NCBI GenBank assembly: GCA_964631725.1
Contig: CAZVYX010000001.1
Span: 62,001-126,000 of the forward strand
Source of the DNA: GCA-2731375 sp964631725
GTDB lineage: Bacteria; Pseudomonadota; Alphaproteobacteria; GCA-2731375
Reading direction: 5' to 3'
Length of the DNA stretch: 64,000 bases
This document shows, in pieces, positions 41,923 to 50,222 of this stretch. Within the stretch, counting starts at the first letter, position 1. Each line of letters starts with the position of its first letter. The position numbers and the translations under genes are program-made. The notes beneath the pieces were generated by a model, which was not told where the DNA came from, ran no database searches, and saw nothing but the letters and a program-made list of their open reading frames with translations.

Positions 41923-43001
41923 TAATCGTTTTCCTCAACAAATAAGGGTACGCCCTTCAGGCTGGCGACGATTTCAGGGCGCATGATATGCGGCTCGGGC
42001 GCTTTTCCGTCGACCAAGATTGCCCGCATATCGGTGCCGGAGATCTCGCGGACCGCCGCTGGCTCTGTTTGCCCATGGGGGCAGGTTTGCTCCGTTACAA
42101 TTCCATCACAGCGGCGGCAATAATAGGGGCCGTTAAGACGAACGACCTCAATGCCCAGCTCACCGTCAAAGCGCCGGGTCAACTCATGTGCATCGTATTT
42201 GCCGTAGTAGCTGCCGACGCCCGCATGGTCTCGTCCGACAATAAATCGGGTGCAGCCGTAGTTGCGGCGAATTATGGCATGAAAAACCGCTTCCCTCGGT
42301 CCGGCATAACGCATCGCGGTGGAAAGGATCCCCAGGACCACCCGATTTGCTGGAAAGAAATCTTTCACAAGCGCTTGGTAGCCGCGAATGACGGCTTCAG
42401 GCGTGTAGTCCCCTTTCTTTTTCCGCCCCACGAGAGGTTGAACGAATAGACCGTCTGAGGTTTCAAGGCCGACACGGTGCAAGTATTCGTGCGCCCGGTG
42501 AGGCACATTACGTGTCTGAAAGCCAATGATGGATTTCCAGCCCAGTTCGGCGAATTTGGCCTTTGTCTGCGCCGGTGTCAGTTCGTAAGCGGAAATATCC
42601 AATTCGACCCGCTGCTTTAGCGTGATCGCGCCGCCGACAAAAATTTCACCTTGGCTCATTAGGTGCGCCACGCCTGGATGGTCTATATCGTCGGTGGCAA
42701 ATACGCGTTTTGCCAAATCCGCCTTGTTCGGTTGAAAAAAACTTTCCGGCGACAGTTCGCCGACCTCGACGTCTTGGAAGATGAGGGAAACCCGCGGCGT
42801 ACCCCTTAATCGTTTTGCTTCGTCTGGAGCTAAATCAAGGACGACTGGAATTGGATAGACCTCACCGCCAGGTAACCGCATGCCATCGGCAACCGAGCGA
42901 ACTTCATCTTCGTTCATGAAGCCTTGCAGCGGTGCAAAGGCGCCCAGACCAAGTTTTTCCAGCTCCAGGTACTGGTGACGGTTCAGGTGAAGTTCACTCA
43001 T
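41922..43001 (-). CDS. sat: sulfate adenylyltransferase (ATP sulfurylase, Sat type)
   Basis: A 359-residue homo-oligomeric-type ATP sulfurylase. FQTRNVPHRAHEYL (161-174) contains the QxRN-HxxH adenylyl-binding motif, and FIVGRDHAGVGSYYGKYDAHE is the second hallmark. A CxxC...C cluster (CRRCDGIVTEQTCPHG, near residue 318) is probably a structural zinc site as in a subset of this family. It makes APS from ATP and sulfate; the CysC protein turns APS into PAPS. The stop shares a base with the pyruvate kinase start. The CysD/CysN type used for cysteine assimilation is absent, so this set looks dedicated to the glycan. Confidence 0.9.
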   Translation of the reverse strand: MSELHLNRHQYLELEKLGLGAFAPLQGFMNEDEVRSVADGMRLPGGEVYPIPVVLDLAPDEAKRLRGTPRVSLIFQDVEVGELSPESFFQPNKADLAKRVFATDDIDHPGVAHLMSQGEIFVGGAITLKQRVELDISAYELTPAQTKAKFAELGWKSIIGFQTRNVPHRAHEYLHRVGLETSDGLFVQPLVGRKKKGDYTPEAVIRGYQALVKDFFPANRVVLGILSTAMRYAGPREAVFHAIIRRNYGCTRFIVGRDHAGVGSYYGKYDAHELTRRFDGELGIEVVRLNGPYYCRRCDGIVTEQTCPHGQTEPAAVREISGTDMRAILVDGKAPEPHIMRPEIVASLKGVPLFVEEND

Positions 43002-43055
43002 TGATCAAGCCAGGGAAAGTTTGAGAAAATTCGGTGAAGATAACTGTCAGCAACG

Positions 43056-44666
43056 TCAGTTGTGCATGCGGGGACCGAAGTCAGCCATTTTGACCGAGTT
43101 CTCGACCTCGCTAACACGCGCGCGAACACGTTCCCCGAAAAGACTACGGATTTCCAAGTGCATGTCGGTATTGGCTAGGTTAGTCCATTCTTCGGGATCT
43201 TCGGACAGATCGTAGATTTCACGCTCCGATACAGCGCCATCCTGAACTTCGTAGATAATCTTGAATAATCCATCATGGATGCAGATTGCAAGTTTCTTGT
43301 GATCCATGTCGCATCTTCCATTGCCGGCGTTCTCCGCTATCAAATAGGGTTCGGGGTCGTTCCGGCGTTGTGAAAGAGGGAGACCTCGAAAGCAGTCAGG
43401 GATCGACAGGTCGGCCATTTCCAAAATGGTTGGCCCCAGATCCATGTGCGATGTCAGTGCCGACACTTGCTCCGGGTGTACCCCCTCTCCGGTGATGATC
43501 AATGGGACGTGGAGGAATTCCGAAAAAAACTGCCGTGTCAAATCGCCACCGAAATGGCGCAACGGTTGTTGCGTTGTGATCCCATGATCTGCGGTGATGA
43601 TATAGATCGTATTGTCATCCAGCTTGCTTGTCTTAAGCATTGATATGAGGTTGCCGAGCTGGCGGTCGGCATAGGATACGGAGAGATCCCACACAAAGCC
43701 GCCAAGATGATAGTTGCTTCGCCCCCGTACCGCACGGGCAATATCCAGGGGAATTTGGGAAAACCTGGCGGCGTTACCTGCTGGGATTAGAAGCCTGGCT
43801 TCATGCACGTCGAAATAGTGAACGAATAAAAAGGCGGGCCGATCGTCGGTTTGAAATGCGCGTTCAACGTAGCGATTGATGCGGCCCGCATTTTGATGGT
43901 ACCGGTCGTTGGAAAGAAATATATACCGGTTCAGCCGTTTTTCGCGCGCCTTTCTAGCGGCGATAGCCTGTCGAGTGGCGTCAGTGACGCTATCCTCTCC
44001 AAGAGCGGCATAAAACTCTTGCCCAACATCCAGCATCTTTCGGGCAATGGCGAGAGGAGAGCGGTCCAACAATGCGATTTCTGCTTCAATACGTGGTTTC
44101 AGGTATTTTCGCGACGGCGGCAACTCCGCAACGCTCAGGCGTTCTTGCTGCTCAAGAATAAAGAGAGCACCTTCGAGAGCGGGACGATACCAGCGCTGCA
44201 ACAATGCGGCAGCGACGTCGTCCCCTGCACTGTTCCCGCGCCAATCGGCCAGCACCTCGGCGATTTTCGTTACATAGGTGCCCTTAAGCCAATGCTGAGT
44301 ACTGAAAAGATTTAGGTATGTATCGAAGCCGCGACCGTAGCCAAGAAATGATGCCGATGGTGCCGCGGCGGAGACACCGAAAGTCATATAGCCCGCATCC
44401 TGCAAAACTTCGACGAAACTGGTGGGGCGGCGTGTAATTCCTTCCATGTAGCCGCCATGGTCGAAGGGCAGGGAAGAAGTAAACAGACCCGGAAATGCGA
44501 TTTGGGTCGGACACCCAACCGAATAATTGTTGGTGCAGCTAGTTCCATTCGCCACCAATCGATCAAGAACCGGCGTGAGCTTGGGTATGTAGCCAGCGCA
44601 ACCCAGGCGGTCGTAGCGCAGTGAATCGATGATGATAAGAACAATATTTGGTCTGGATCTGGTCAA
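43056..44666 (-). CDS. sulfatase-superfamily (alkaline phosphatase fold) protein without the formylglycine motif
   Basis: A 536-residue protein of the PF00884 type. NIVLIIIDSLRYDRLGCAGY gives the first metal ligands and IYIITADHGITT the later Asp-His pair. Where true sulfatases have C/S-x-P-x-R, the precursor of formylglycine, this one has GCPTQIAFPGLFTSS (C52, T54), which looks more like the Thr-nucleophile site of phosphoethanolamine and related transferases. There is no signal peptide or membrane helix, so it should be cytoplasmic. It is transcribed ahead of sat, pyk, the sulfotransferase and cysC genes. It could act as a phosphatase, transferase or unusual sulfatase in the same pathway; a choice is not possible from sequence. 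Confidence 0.75.
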   Translation of the reverse strand: MTRSRPNIVLIIIDSLRYDRLGCAGYIPKLTPVLDRLVANGTSCTNNYSVGCPTQIAFPGLFTSSLPFDHGGYMEGITRRPTSFVEVLQDAGYMTFGVSAAAPSASFLGYGRGFDTYLNLFSTQHWLKGTYVTKIAEVLADWRGNSAGDDVAAALLQRWYRPALEGALFILEQQERLSVAELPPSRKYLKPRIEAEIALLDRSPLAIARKMLDVGQEFYAALGEDSVTDATRQAIAARKAREKRLNRYIFLSNDRYHQNAGRINRYVERAFQTDDRPAFLFVHYFDVHEARLLIPAGNAARFSQIPLDIARAVRGRSNYHLGGFVWDLSVSYADRQLGNLISMLKTSKLDDNTIYIITADHGITTQQPLRHFGGDLTRQFFSEFLHVPLIITGEGVHPEQVSALTSHMDLGPTILEMADLSIPDCFRGLPLSQRRNDPEPYLIAENAGNGRCDMDHKKLAICIHDGLFKIIYEVQDGAVSEREIYDLSEDPEEWTNLANTDMHLEIRSLFGERVRARVSEVENSVKMADFGPRMHN

Positions 44667-44774
44667 GAAGCAAAGCCTATTTCGATTTGCGCCATGAGTG
44701 AAAATTCCGCAGATGCCGCTAGGTGAACAGGGCTAGAAGGATGAAGGAGTAGCGTTGTCTGCCCCAGGCGGACT

Positions 44775-46487
44775 TTACGCTGCATCGACGACGCGGCCAT
44801 GCGAAAGGCGGATAACTTGATCTGAAATGGCGGTCAATGCCGGCTGGTGTGAAATCAGCAAAATGGTCACATTTTCGCCTAGTGTCTTCAGACTATCGCA
44901 AACTTCAGCTTCCGTGACAGGGTCGAGCGCGGTTGTTGGTTCGTCCAGGATTAGTAGTTTCGGTCTGTCCAGCAAGGCGCGGGCGATGGCAATTCGTTGA
45001 CGTTGCCCGCCCGATAATTTGGCACCTTTTTCGCCGACCATCGTTTGTAATTCATCAGGTGTTTCTTCGACGAAATCCCAAGCTCCTGCGTTCCTTAAAG
45101 CCGTTTCCACGTCCTTATCGGAATATCTGGTATCGCCCAGCGTCACATTGTTGAGCACCGTATCGTGAAACAACAACATTTCCTGCGGCACGTATCCGAC
45201 TTGCTGCCGCCAACTGAGAATATTGTGGCTGGAAAATGGTCTTCCATCGACCAGAATATCGCCGCTAGTCGGCGCGTGCAAACCAAGGATGACATCAACA
45301 AGCGTGGTCTTTCCCGCACCAGAGGGGCCAACAATTGCTGTAATAGTATTCGCCGGAAAATCCAGCGATATGTCATTGAGAATAGAAGTCCCATCAATTT
45401 CGACGGACAGGTTCTTCAGACTGATGACGTCTTGCAGCGGCGGCATGGGCGAGCCCGACTGGCTTTCGGCCTGTTGTTCCGCGGATTCGATTTTCCCCTG
45501 CATCGCGCGGTAGAAACTTTCACCAGACACCATCCCCTGATAGATCTCTTGCAAGTTTCCTACTGAATTAATCGTGCGGTAAAACAGGTAGGCGAGAACA
45601 ATAAGCTGTTCAAAGGGCATGCCCAAATGCGTCATTGCCACATAAATCAACGGGGCAAGGGCCAAGATGAGAACGGGCTCGCGTGCGGCCGTTAATGCCT
45701 CTTTGCTGAAAATCAAATGCCTTTGAGCGCGAAACAAATTGTTCGACTCTCGGTCAAGCAATTCGCTCAATCGTCGCTCTCTGGCCATGGCCCGTAGCGG
45801 CTTTATGCCCGACAAACCGTCGGCGATGGCTGTTTGCAATGACTCGTTCGCCCGAGAATTTCGCAAACCCGCTCGCCTTGAAAACCCAACCAATCCGGAG
45901 AACGCAATGATCAGAACCGCCCCAATGATGAGAGAAAACAGTGTAACATATGGGTTTAGGACCAATGCCAGCACTAGATAGACCGACACCTGTACGAACA
46001 TCGCTACAATTCGAAAGCCGCAATTAATTGTCGCCGAGGCGCTGCTGGCTTCCACGCCAATTGCATTTGTAAAAGAGCCTATTGGCCGACTGACAAAATA
46101 TTGCCACTTGGCGACCATCAAGGCGCGAACCAGTCTGCTCCGGAAGGTATACGTGATATAGGCGACGGTAGATCCGACCAAGCTCATCGCGAACATCTTC
46201 AGGGCGGATTTGAGAAAAACCGCGACAACGATCAACATGAGCATAACCGTCAAACTCTGTGGAATACCCATGAATGCCAAGAAATCGGCAAATACTTGCT
46301 CCAGCTTGGAGCCAGGTTCTCCATCGCCTTCGCCGACCAGGGATAGAACCGGTAGCAACGACGCAAGGCCGACCGCCTCGCTGAGACCAGCCAGCAAAAG
46401 GCAGGAGATAACAATCAAACTGCGTGCCGGGGCAATTCGGAACGGCTCGAAAATGAGTGAAATACTATGTGTTGATACGTTTTTCAT
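44775..46487 (-). CDS. ABC transporter, fused permease and ATPase (MsbA/PglK-like)
   Basis: A 570-residue half transporter started at MKNVSTHSISL; a TTG 22 codons upstream would overlap the preceding gene by TTGA. About six membrane helices occupy residues 20-310. The nucleotide-binding domain has GPSGAGKTTL (Walker A), YVPQEMLLFHDTV (Q-loop), LSGGQRQRIAIARAL (signature), LLILDEPTTALD (Walker B) and ISHQ (H-loop). PglK and MsbA members flip lipid-linked oligosaccharides or lipid A. In this cluster it is a natural candidate for export of the finished lipid-linked repeat or a glycolipid. No Wzx-type flippase is seen in the window, which makes this role more likely. Confidence 0.85.
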   Translation of the reverse strand: MKNVSTHSISLIFEPFRIAPARSLIVISCLLLAGLSEAVGLASLLPVLSLVGEGDGEPGSKLEQVFADFLAFMGIPQSLTVMLMLIVVAVFLKSALKMFAMSLVGSTVAYITYTFRSRLVRALMVAKWQYFVSRPIGSFTNAIGVEASSASATINCGFRIVAMFVQVSVYLVLALVLNPYVTLFSLIIGAVLIIAFSGLVGFSRRAGLRNSRANESLQTAIADGLSGIKPLRAMARERRLSELLDRESNNLFRAQRHLIFSKEALTAAREPVLILALAPLIYVAMTHLGMPFEQLIVLAYLFYRTINSVGNLQEIYQGMVSGESFYRAMQGKIESAEQQAESQSGSPMPPLQDVISLKNLSVEIDGTSILNDISLDFPANTITAIVGPSGAGKTTLVDVILGLHAPTSGDILVDGRPFSSHNILSWRQQVGYVPQEMLLFHDTVLNNVTLGDTRYSDKDVETALRNAGAWDFVEETPDELQTMVGEKGAKLSGGQRQRIAIARALLDRPKLLILDEPTTALDPVTEAEVCDSLKTLGENVTILLISHQPALTAISDQVIRLSHGRVVDAA

Positions 46488-46549
46488 ATGTTTGTTCGTT
46501 ACTGAACGAATTAGAGCGGGCTGGAGTTCAAGGCGTTTTGCGAATGGCC

Positions 46550-47335
46550 TCAATCGGGTGTTTTGCCAACTGACTGGGCCTGCAGATGCCGTTGATCTTC
46601 CGTTAGGCTTTTCTCATATCCTTCGTCTCGGCCGATGTTGCTATTCAATCTTGTCCAGTCCGGGTGCCGCCCAAGCAGGTCAAGGACATCTGACATGCTG
46701 AAGTCTGGGAGCCGGGGATAAAGCGCCTCGAATATCCTGCTTATCAATTCAAAATCCTCGGCTTCATCGACTGTCCAGCGCAAGGCACTCAGATCGGTGG
46801 CGTTTTCAAGATTGAATTTTGAAAATGCTTCGGACGTCTTGATGTAAGGGGTAACGTGCTCGCGTTCCGAAGGCAATGTGGCGTTACGGTAGGCCGTTTC
46901 CAGCGCCTGACGCGAAAAAACCTCGGCATCAAGCCCATCAGGGAACGTTGGCTTGAGCGTGTTACTGACATAGTCAACGCCACCCTGCGAAAATTTGTCG
47001 ACCAAGGCATCAATGACTTCTGGATCCGACAATGGGCAATCTCCGGTCAGGCGAACGACGACTTGGGCATCAACGGACTGCGCCGCAAAATGATACCTTG
47101 CCAGCACGTCATCAAGACTGCCGCAAAAGCACTGGACCCCTATGCCTTGACAATAATCCACTAATTTCCCGTCGCTTTGCTCGGTGCTCGTCGCGACGAT
47201 GATCCCATCAAGCGTTCGCGCGCGGCGCACCCGTTCAATTTGCCGACCCAGCATTGCCACGCCTAGCAACGGCTTCAAAACCTTGCCCGGTAGACGGCTC
47301 GACGAGAGGCGAGCCTGGATAATCGCGGTGATCAT
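46550..47335 (-). CDS. SpsF/NeuA-like cytidylyltransferase
   Basis: A 261-residue protein of the cytidylyltransferase-3 family (PF02348). It starts at MITAIIQARLSSSRLPGKVL, which is the CTP-binding loop typical of SpsF and CMP-KDO/NeuA-like enzymes. VVRLTGDCPLSDPEVID includes the metal-binding Asp, and REHVTPYI is a further SpsF signature. The ATG overlaps the upstream aldo/keto reductase by ATGA. SpsF proteins are found in nonulosonic-acid and spore-coat glycan clusters. With NeuB at 60-61 kb, activation of a nonulosonic acid to its CMP form is plausible, although SpsF substrates are poorly defined. Confidence 0.75.
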   Translation of the reverse strand: MITAIIQARLSSSRLPGKVLKPLLGVAMLGRQIERVRRARTLDGIIVATSTEQSDGKLVDYCQGIGVQCFCGSLDDVLARYHFAAQSVDAQVVVRLTGDCPLSDPEVIDALVDKFSQGGVDYVSNTLKPTFPDGLDAEVFSRQALETAYRNATLPSEREHVTPYIKTSEAFSKFNLENATDLSALRWTVDEAEDFELISRIFEALYPRLPDFSMSDVLDLLGRHPDWTRLNSNIGRDEGYEKSLTEDQRHLQAQSVGKTPD

Positions 47336-48237
47336 GCCGCAGACCAATACCTTGGGTCGGTCAGCCGAATATCACCGCAGTTCGCCATTCGCCAATCAAG
47401 CGAGGTTTGCGCGACGGCATCGAAGGCCCGGCAAACGGCCGCAAGTTCTGTTGGCGTTGCAACGCCAATAACCAGCCGGGACAGTTCCTTGCATGAACGG
47501 GCAAAAGCAAGCGCGCCTTCCAACTGTGAAATTCCGGCCATCCTGCAAATTGCCTGAAATGCCTGCAGCGATGTTTCCAGATTTTTCAAATGATCCGGGA
47601 GCCTATCAACGCTTGATAACAGAATGCCTTGCAGGAAAATCGAACGGGCGTGTATTTCTATTCCGGCCGCGTGCAAACGTTCGAGTTGTCCGTTCTTAAC
47701 CAGGGACTGATCAAGAGCGTTGATGGGAAGTTGAACGAAATCCGGCTTGAATCTTGCTGCGAAATCGTCAATCGGGTCATCGGCGTAAAATGATATTCCA
47801 ATTCTTGCAACTTTCCCGGATGCTCTGATTGCCTCCATGGCGCGCCATATCTTTGCGCCTTGATCTGACAACAGATCCTGGGCGAAATGCACCATTAATC
47901 CCCAAAGGCCGGTGCGCTTCAAATGCCGCAATGAGGCTTCAAATGTGCTGGCAACCTCCCGTGCGCTTTCGTTCGTCGGCGCGCCATTCCAATTGGGCGT
48001 TTTTGTCATCACCGAAAAGACATCGGATTCAGCCGCAAGCAGGCCAAGCACTTTTTCGCTGTCGCCATAGCCACTTGCAGTGTCAAGAAGACCGATGCCT
48101 TTCCTGGCGGCGATTGAAAGAATTTCGGCAACGGTCTCCTGGCAAGGTTTGCCCTTGTCATTGGTAATGCCGTAATCCAGACCGAACTGAACGGTCCCCA
48201 ATGCGAGTGAGCAGCCAGGAGCATTTGATCCAGTCAT
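47332..48237 (-). CDS. aldo/keto reductase
   Basis: A 301-residue TIM-barrel oxidoreductase. LALGTVQFGLDYGI opens the barrel, LLDTASGYGDSEKVLG contains the catalytic Asp and Tyr, TKTPNW carries the catalytic Lys, and GLMVHFAQDLL stands for the VHW-type segment. The C-terminal RLVIGVATPTEL binds the NADP phosphate. The ATG used is preceded by an in-frame GTG and TTG. Aldo/keto reductases paired with SpsF-like proteins recur in surface glycan clusters and are thought to reduce a keto sugar or modify a nonulosonic acid. It overlaps the downstream gene by four bases. Substrate unknown. Confidence 0.78.
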   Translation of the reverse strand: MTGSNAPGCSLALGTVQFGLDYGITNDKGKPCQETVAEILSIAARKGIGLLDTASGYGDSEKVLGLLAAESDVFSVMTKTPNWNGAPTNESAREVASTFEASLRHLKRTGLWGLMVHFAQDLLSDQGAKIWRAMEAIRASGKVARIGISFYADDPIDDFAARFKPDFVQLPINALDQSLVKNGQLERLHAAGIEIHARSIFLQGILLSSVDRLPDHLKNLETSLQAFQAICRMAGISQLEGALAFARSCKELSRLVIGVATPTELAAVCRAFDAVAQTSLDWRMANCGDIRLTDPRYWSAA

Positions 48238-48304
48238 CAACACGTTAATCTGTCTTGTCGCTCATCGGGCCAGGGGGGCATGGCCTATTTCAATTTCCCC
48301 TGTC

Positions 48305-49915
48305 CTATCCCTTGTGCGCCAGCAATTGCCGGAATTCCGTTGGATCGGCGTGCCGAGTGTCCGCCATGACAGCGTCCTGCAAAGCTTCAAGGTCAATTTG
48401 CGGCTTCCCCGCATCATCGTACGTGGCCACCAGCACCTGGCATCTTCGTTTCAGCATTGGCAATACCCGCTCGCCAATTGAAATCGTCCCAATGTCCATC
48501 AATATCACGAGCTTGTCTGTACAAAGGGCTTCCCAGAACGTCGTGCTGTTGATGGTGTCGAAAACAAAGACGTCGACATCTCCCATAACGTCCTCGAACC
48601 GCTCGTAGGACACTTTCGCCACTGCTTCCGCATGGTGGCGGCCGTTCGGCGATACTGATTGTGGATGCGGTTTGACCACGAAGTCCGAGGAAAGTTCCGC
48701 AAGGGCCTTGGAAATTCGCAAACAGAAGTCCGTATGAATGGGTTCGCCTATCGTTTCACCTGGGTTGGCGGAATGGGCGCGGGAAAACGACGGGCAGTAC
48801 ATTACCCGGCGTCGCCGAGAGGTGGATTTGGACGGTTTCGAACGGCAAATGAGCCTGAGGTGCGGATATCCCGCGCCGCCAACGATTTCAGTTCGGTGCA
48901 CTGGGGTCACGAATCTTTCCGGTCGGCCCTGCCGGGAGAGTTGGGCCACGGAATTCGTTGCCATTACGAAACGGGTGGCACCGTTGAGCGAGGCATTGGC
49001 GTCCAGTTCGGCCCATCCGTTCATTCCCGTGCTGCCGCCATGATCGAACCTTATGACCTCTCCGCCTCTGCGAATGATTTCGTGGGCGACTATTCGCGAG
49101 GTGTATTTCGCCGAACCAGTCCAGGCTGCCTCGGGTAATTTGACATTCCGAAGTTGAATTAAGTCTGCGTGGACGGCTGTCAGAACTGTTTCCACATCGA
49201 TCCGTCCCGCCTCACTAAACCGATCAAGGTAGATGCCTTCAAGTCGACCGGTTGCCGCAAAGAACCCGGTGAGGCGCGCCGCCAGTTCCTTGAATTCCCC
49301 GCTTTTGTTGGTGCTTTCGGTTCCTTGCCGCGCGCGCGCCTCGATTAGGTAATGTCCCGGGTCCCTAAAGGTAAGGCGCGCGCCGCTCGGTCCAACATAT
49401 TCGTGCATCAAATAGCTGTTGTTGGAAAATGCGGTTGCGGTCGGAAACATGAAAAAGCCCGGTACCGCCCAAAGCGGCGACCAACTGGCGATATTTATGA
49501 GCTTTCGGATCCGAGGGTGTAGGGGGACCACGATCTGGGCCGGGAAAAAACTTGCCGCCGAATGGGCCGGAAAAGTGCCACCATTCTTGAAATAGTTGAA
49601 ATCGGGATGGCTGGATACCAATTCGATCCCAGCCCTATCGCTCTCTTGCAAGCTTCGCGCATAGTCCAGCAAACGCCATAGCAGTCCAATGATACGCGGC
49701 CCTGCGGTCATCAAGAGCCGCCGGGTATCAAGCTCTGGCGCATCGGCTGTCAAATCCAGATATCCGGTAAGTCCTTGCCTGACATCTTGAGCCACTTGTA
49801 TCGGCGTTCCCGGCCAGCAAAGGTTATCTCGCCATGCCGGCATCTCTTGTATGGCGGCTGGATCATAAGGAACCTGCCGCCGTTCCATCTTTTGCGGTTT
49901 GGTCAATGTTGGCAT
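48305..49915 (-). CDS. unassigned transferase-like protein downstream of ACP cassette B
   Basis: A 536-residue soluble protein started at MPTLTKPQKM; a TTG eight codons upstream lies inside a palindrome and is less likely. It has an N-terminal region of about 270 residues without known motifs (including WRLLDYARSL and FKNGGTFPAHSAASFFPAQ) and a C-terminal half that reads like a GT-B fold: VIRFDHGGSTG, RRRRVMYCPSFSR, DFVVKPHPQS, DVDVFVFDTINSTTFWEALCTDKLVILMD. The KPHP and DTxxSTTFWEAL segments resemble capsule polysaccharide and glycerophospho-transferase-like proteins. It is the gene right after the cassette B ACP, so it could be the glycosyl- or acyl-transferase that uses the ACP product; this is inference from position. 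Confidence 0.5.
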   Translation of the reverse strand: MPTLTKPQKMERRQVPYDPAAIQEMPAWRDNLCWPGTPIQVAQDVRQGLTGYLDLTADAPELDTRRLLMTAGPRIIGLLWRLLDYARSLQESDRAGIELVSSHPDFNYFKNGGTFPAHSAASFFPAQIVVPLHPRIRKLINIASWSPLWAVPGFFMFPTATAFSNNSYLMHEYVGPSGARLTFRDPGHYLIEARARQGTESTNKSGEFKELAARLTGFFAATGRLEGIYLDRFSEAGRIDVETVLTAVHADLIQLRNVKLPEAAWTGSAKYTSRIVAHEIIRRGGEVIRFDHGGSTGMNGWAELDANASLNGATRFVMATNSVAQLSRQGRPERFVTPVHRTEIVGGAGYPHLRLICRSKPSKSTSRRRRVMYCPSFSRAHSANPGETIGEPIHTDFCLRISKALAELSSDFVVKPHPQSVSPNGRHHAEAVAKVSYERFEDVMGDVDVFVFDTINSTTFWEALCTDKLVILMDIGTISIGERVLPMLKRRCQVLVATYDDAGKPQIDLEALQDAVMADTRHADPTEFRQLLAHKG

Positions 49916-49937
49916 TTTACTAAACAACGTTTCCTGC

Positions 49938-49953
49938 AAGCGGCATGCCGCTT
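49938..49953. repeat. perfect 16-base palindrome between ACP and downstream gene
   Basis: AAGCGGCATGCCGCTT reads the same on both strands. As RNA it could form a 6-base stem with a CATG loop just after the ACP gene of cassette B and before the ATG of the unassigned transferase-like gene. No run of T follows, so it is not a typical rho-independent terminator. It might be an RNA-processing site, a partial attenuator or a protein-binding dyad. It could also be chance. Confidence 0.35.
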
Positions 49954-49973
49954 ATTGTCGTGGTTGGTGGAGA

Positions 49974-50222
49974 TCAAGATTGCTTCTGCAAGTCGCCGAT
50001 GATGTCCGCGGCCAGCTCAAAGGTTAAAATTTCGGCCTGATCCTCGGGCGGCACGACAATCTCAAAACACTCCTCCAATGCATTGATAAGCTTGATGTGC
50101 GCCAGGCTGTCCCATTTCTCCAATGTGTCGGGGCTTGTGGCGGCATTGATGTTCCCGATTGATTCGTCGAACAATTCCGAAAATACCACTTTCAATTTTT
50201 CTTCAATTTCGGCCCGTTCCAT
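49974..50222 (-). CDS. acyl carrier protein (cassette B)
   Basis: An 82-residue ACP started at MERAEIEEKL; the ATG overlaps the stop of the FkbH-type gene by one base (TGATG). The phosphopantetheine site is Ser39 in EKWDSLAHIKLI, the classical DSL motif, and the acidic helix INALEECFEIVV follows. It is related to the cassette A ACP only at the level of the fold (E-x-WDS), so the two carriers are probably specific to their own partners. It is the carrier on which the FkbH-type enzyme of cassette B should load its acyl group. Confidence 0.85.
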   Translation of the reverse strand: MERAEIEEKLKVVFSELFDESIGNINAATSPDTLEKWDSLAHIKLINALEECFEIVVPPEDQAEILTFELAADIIGDLQKQS

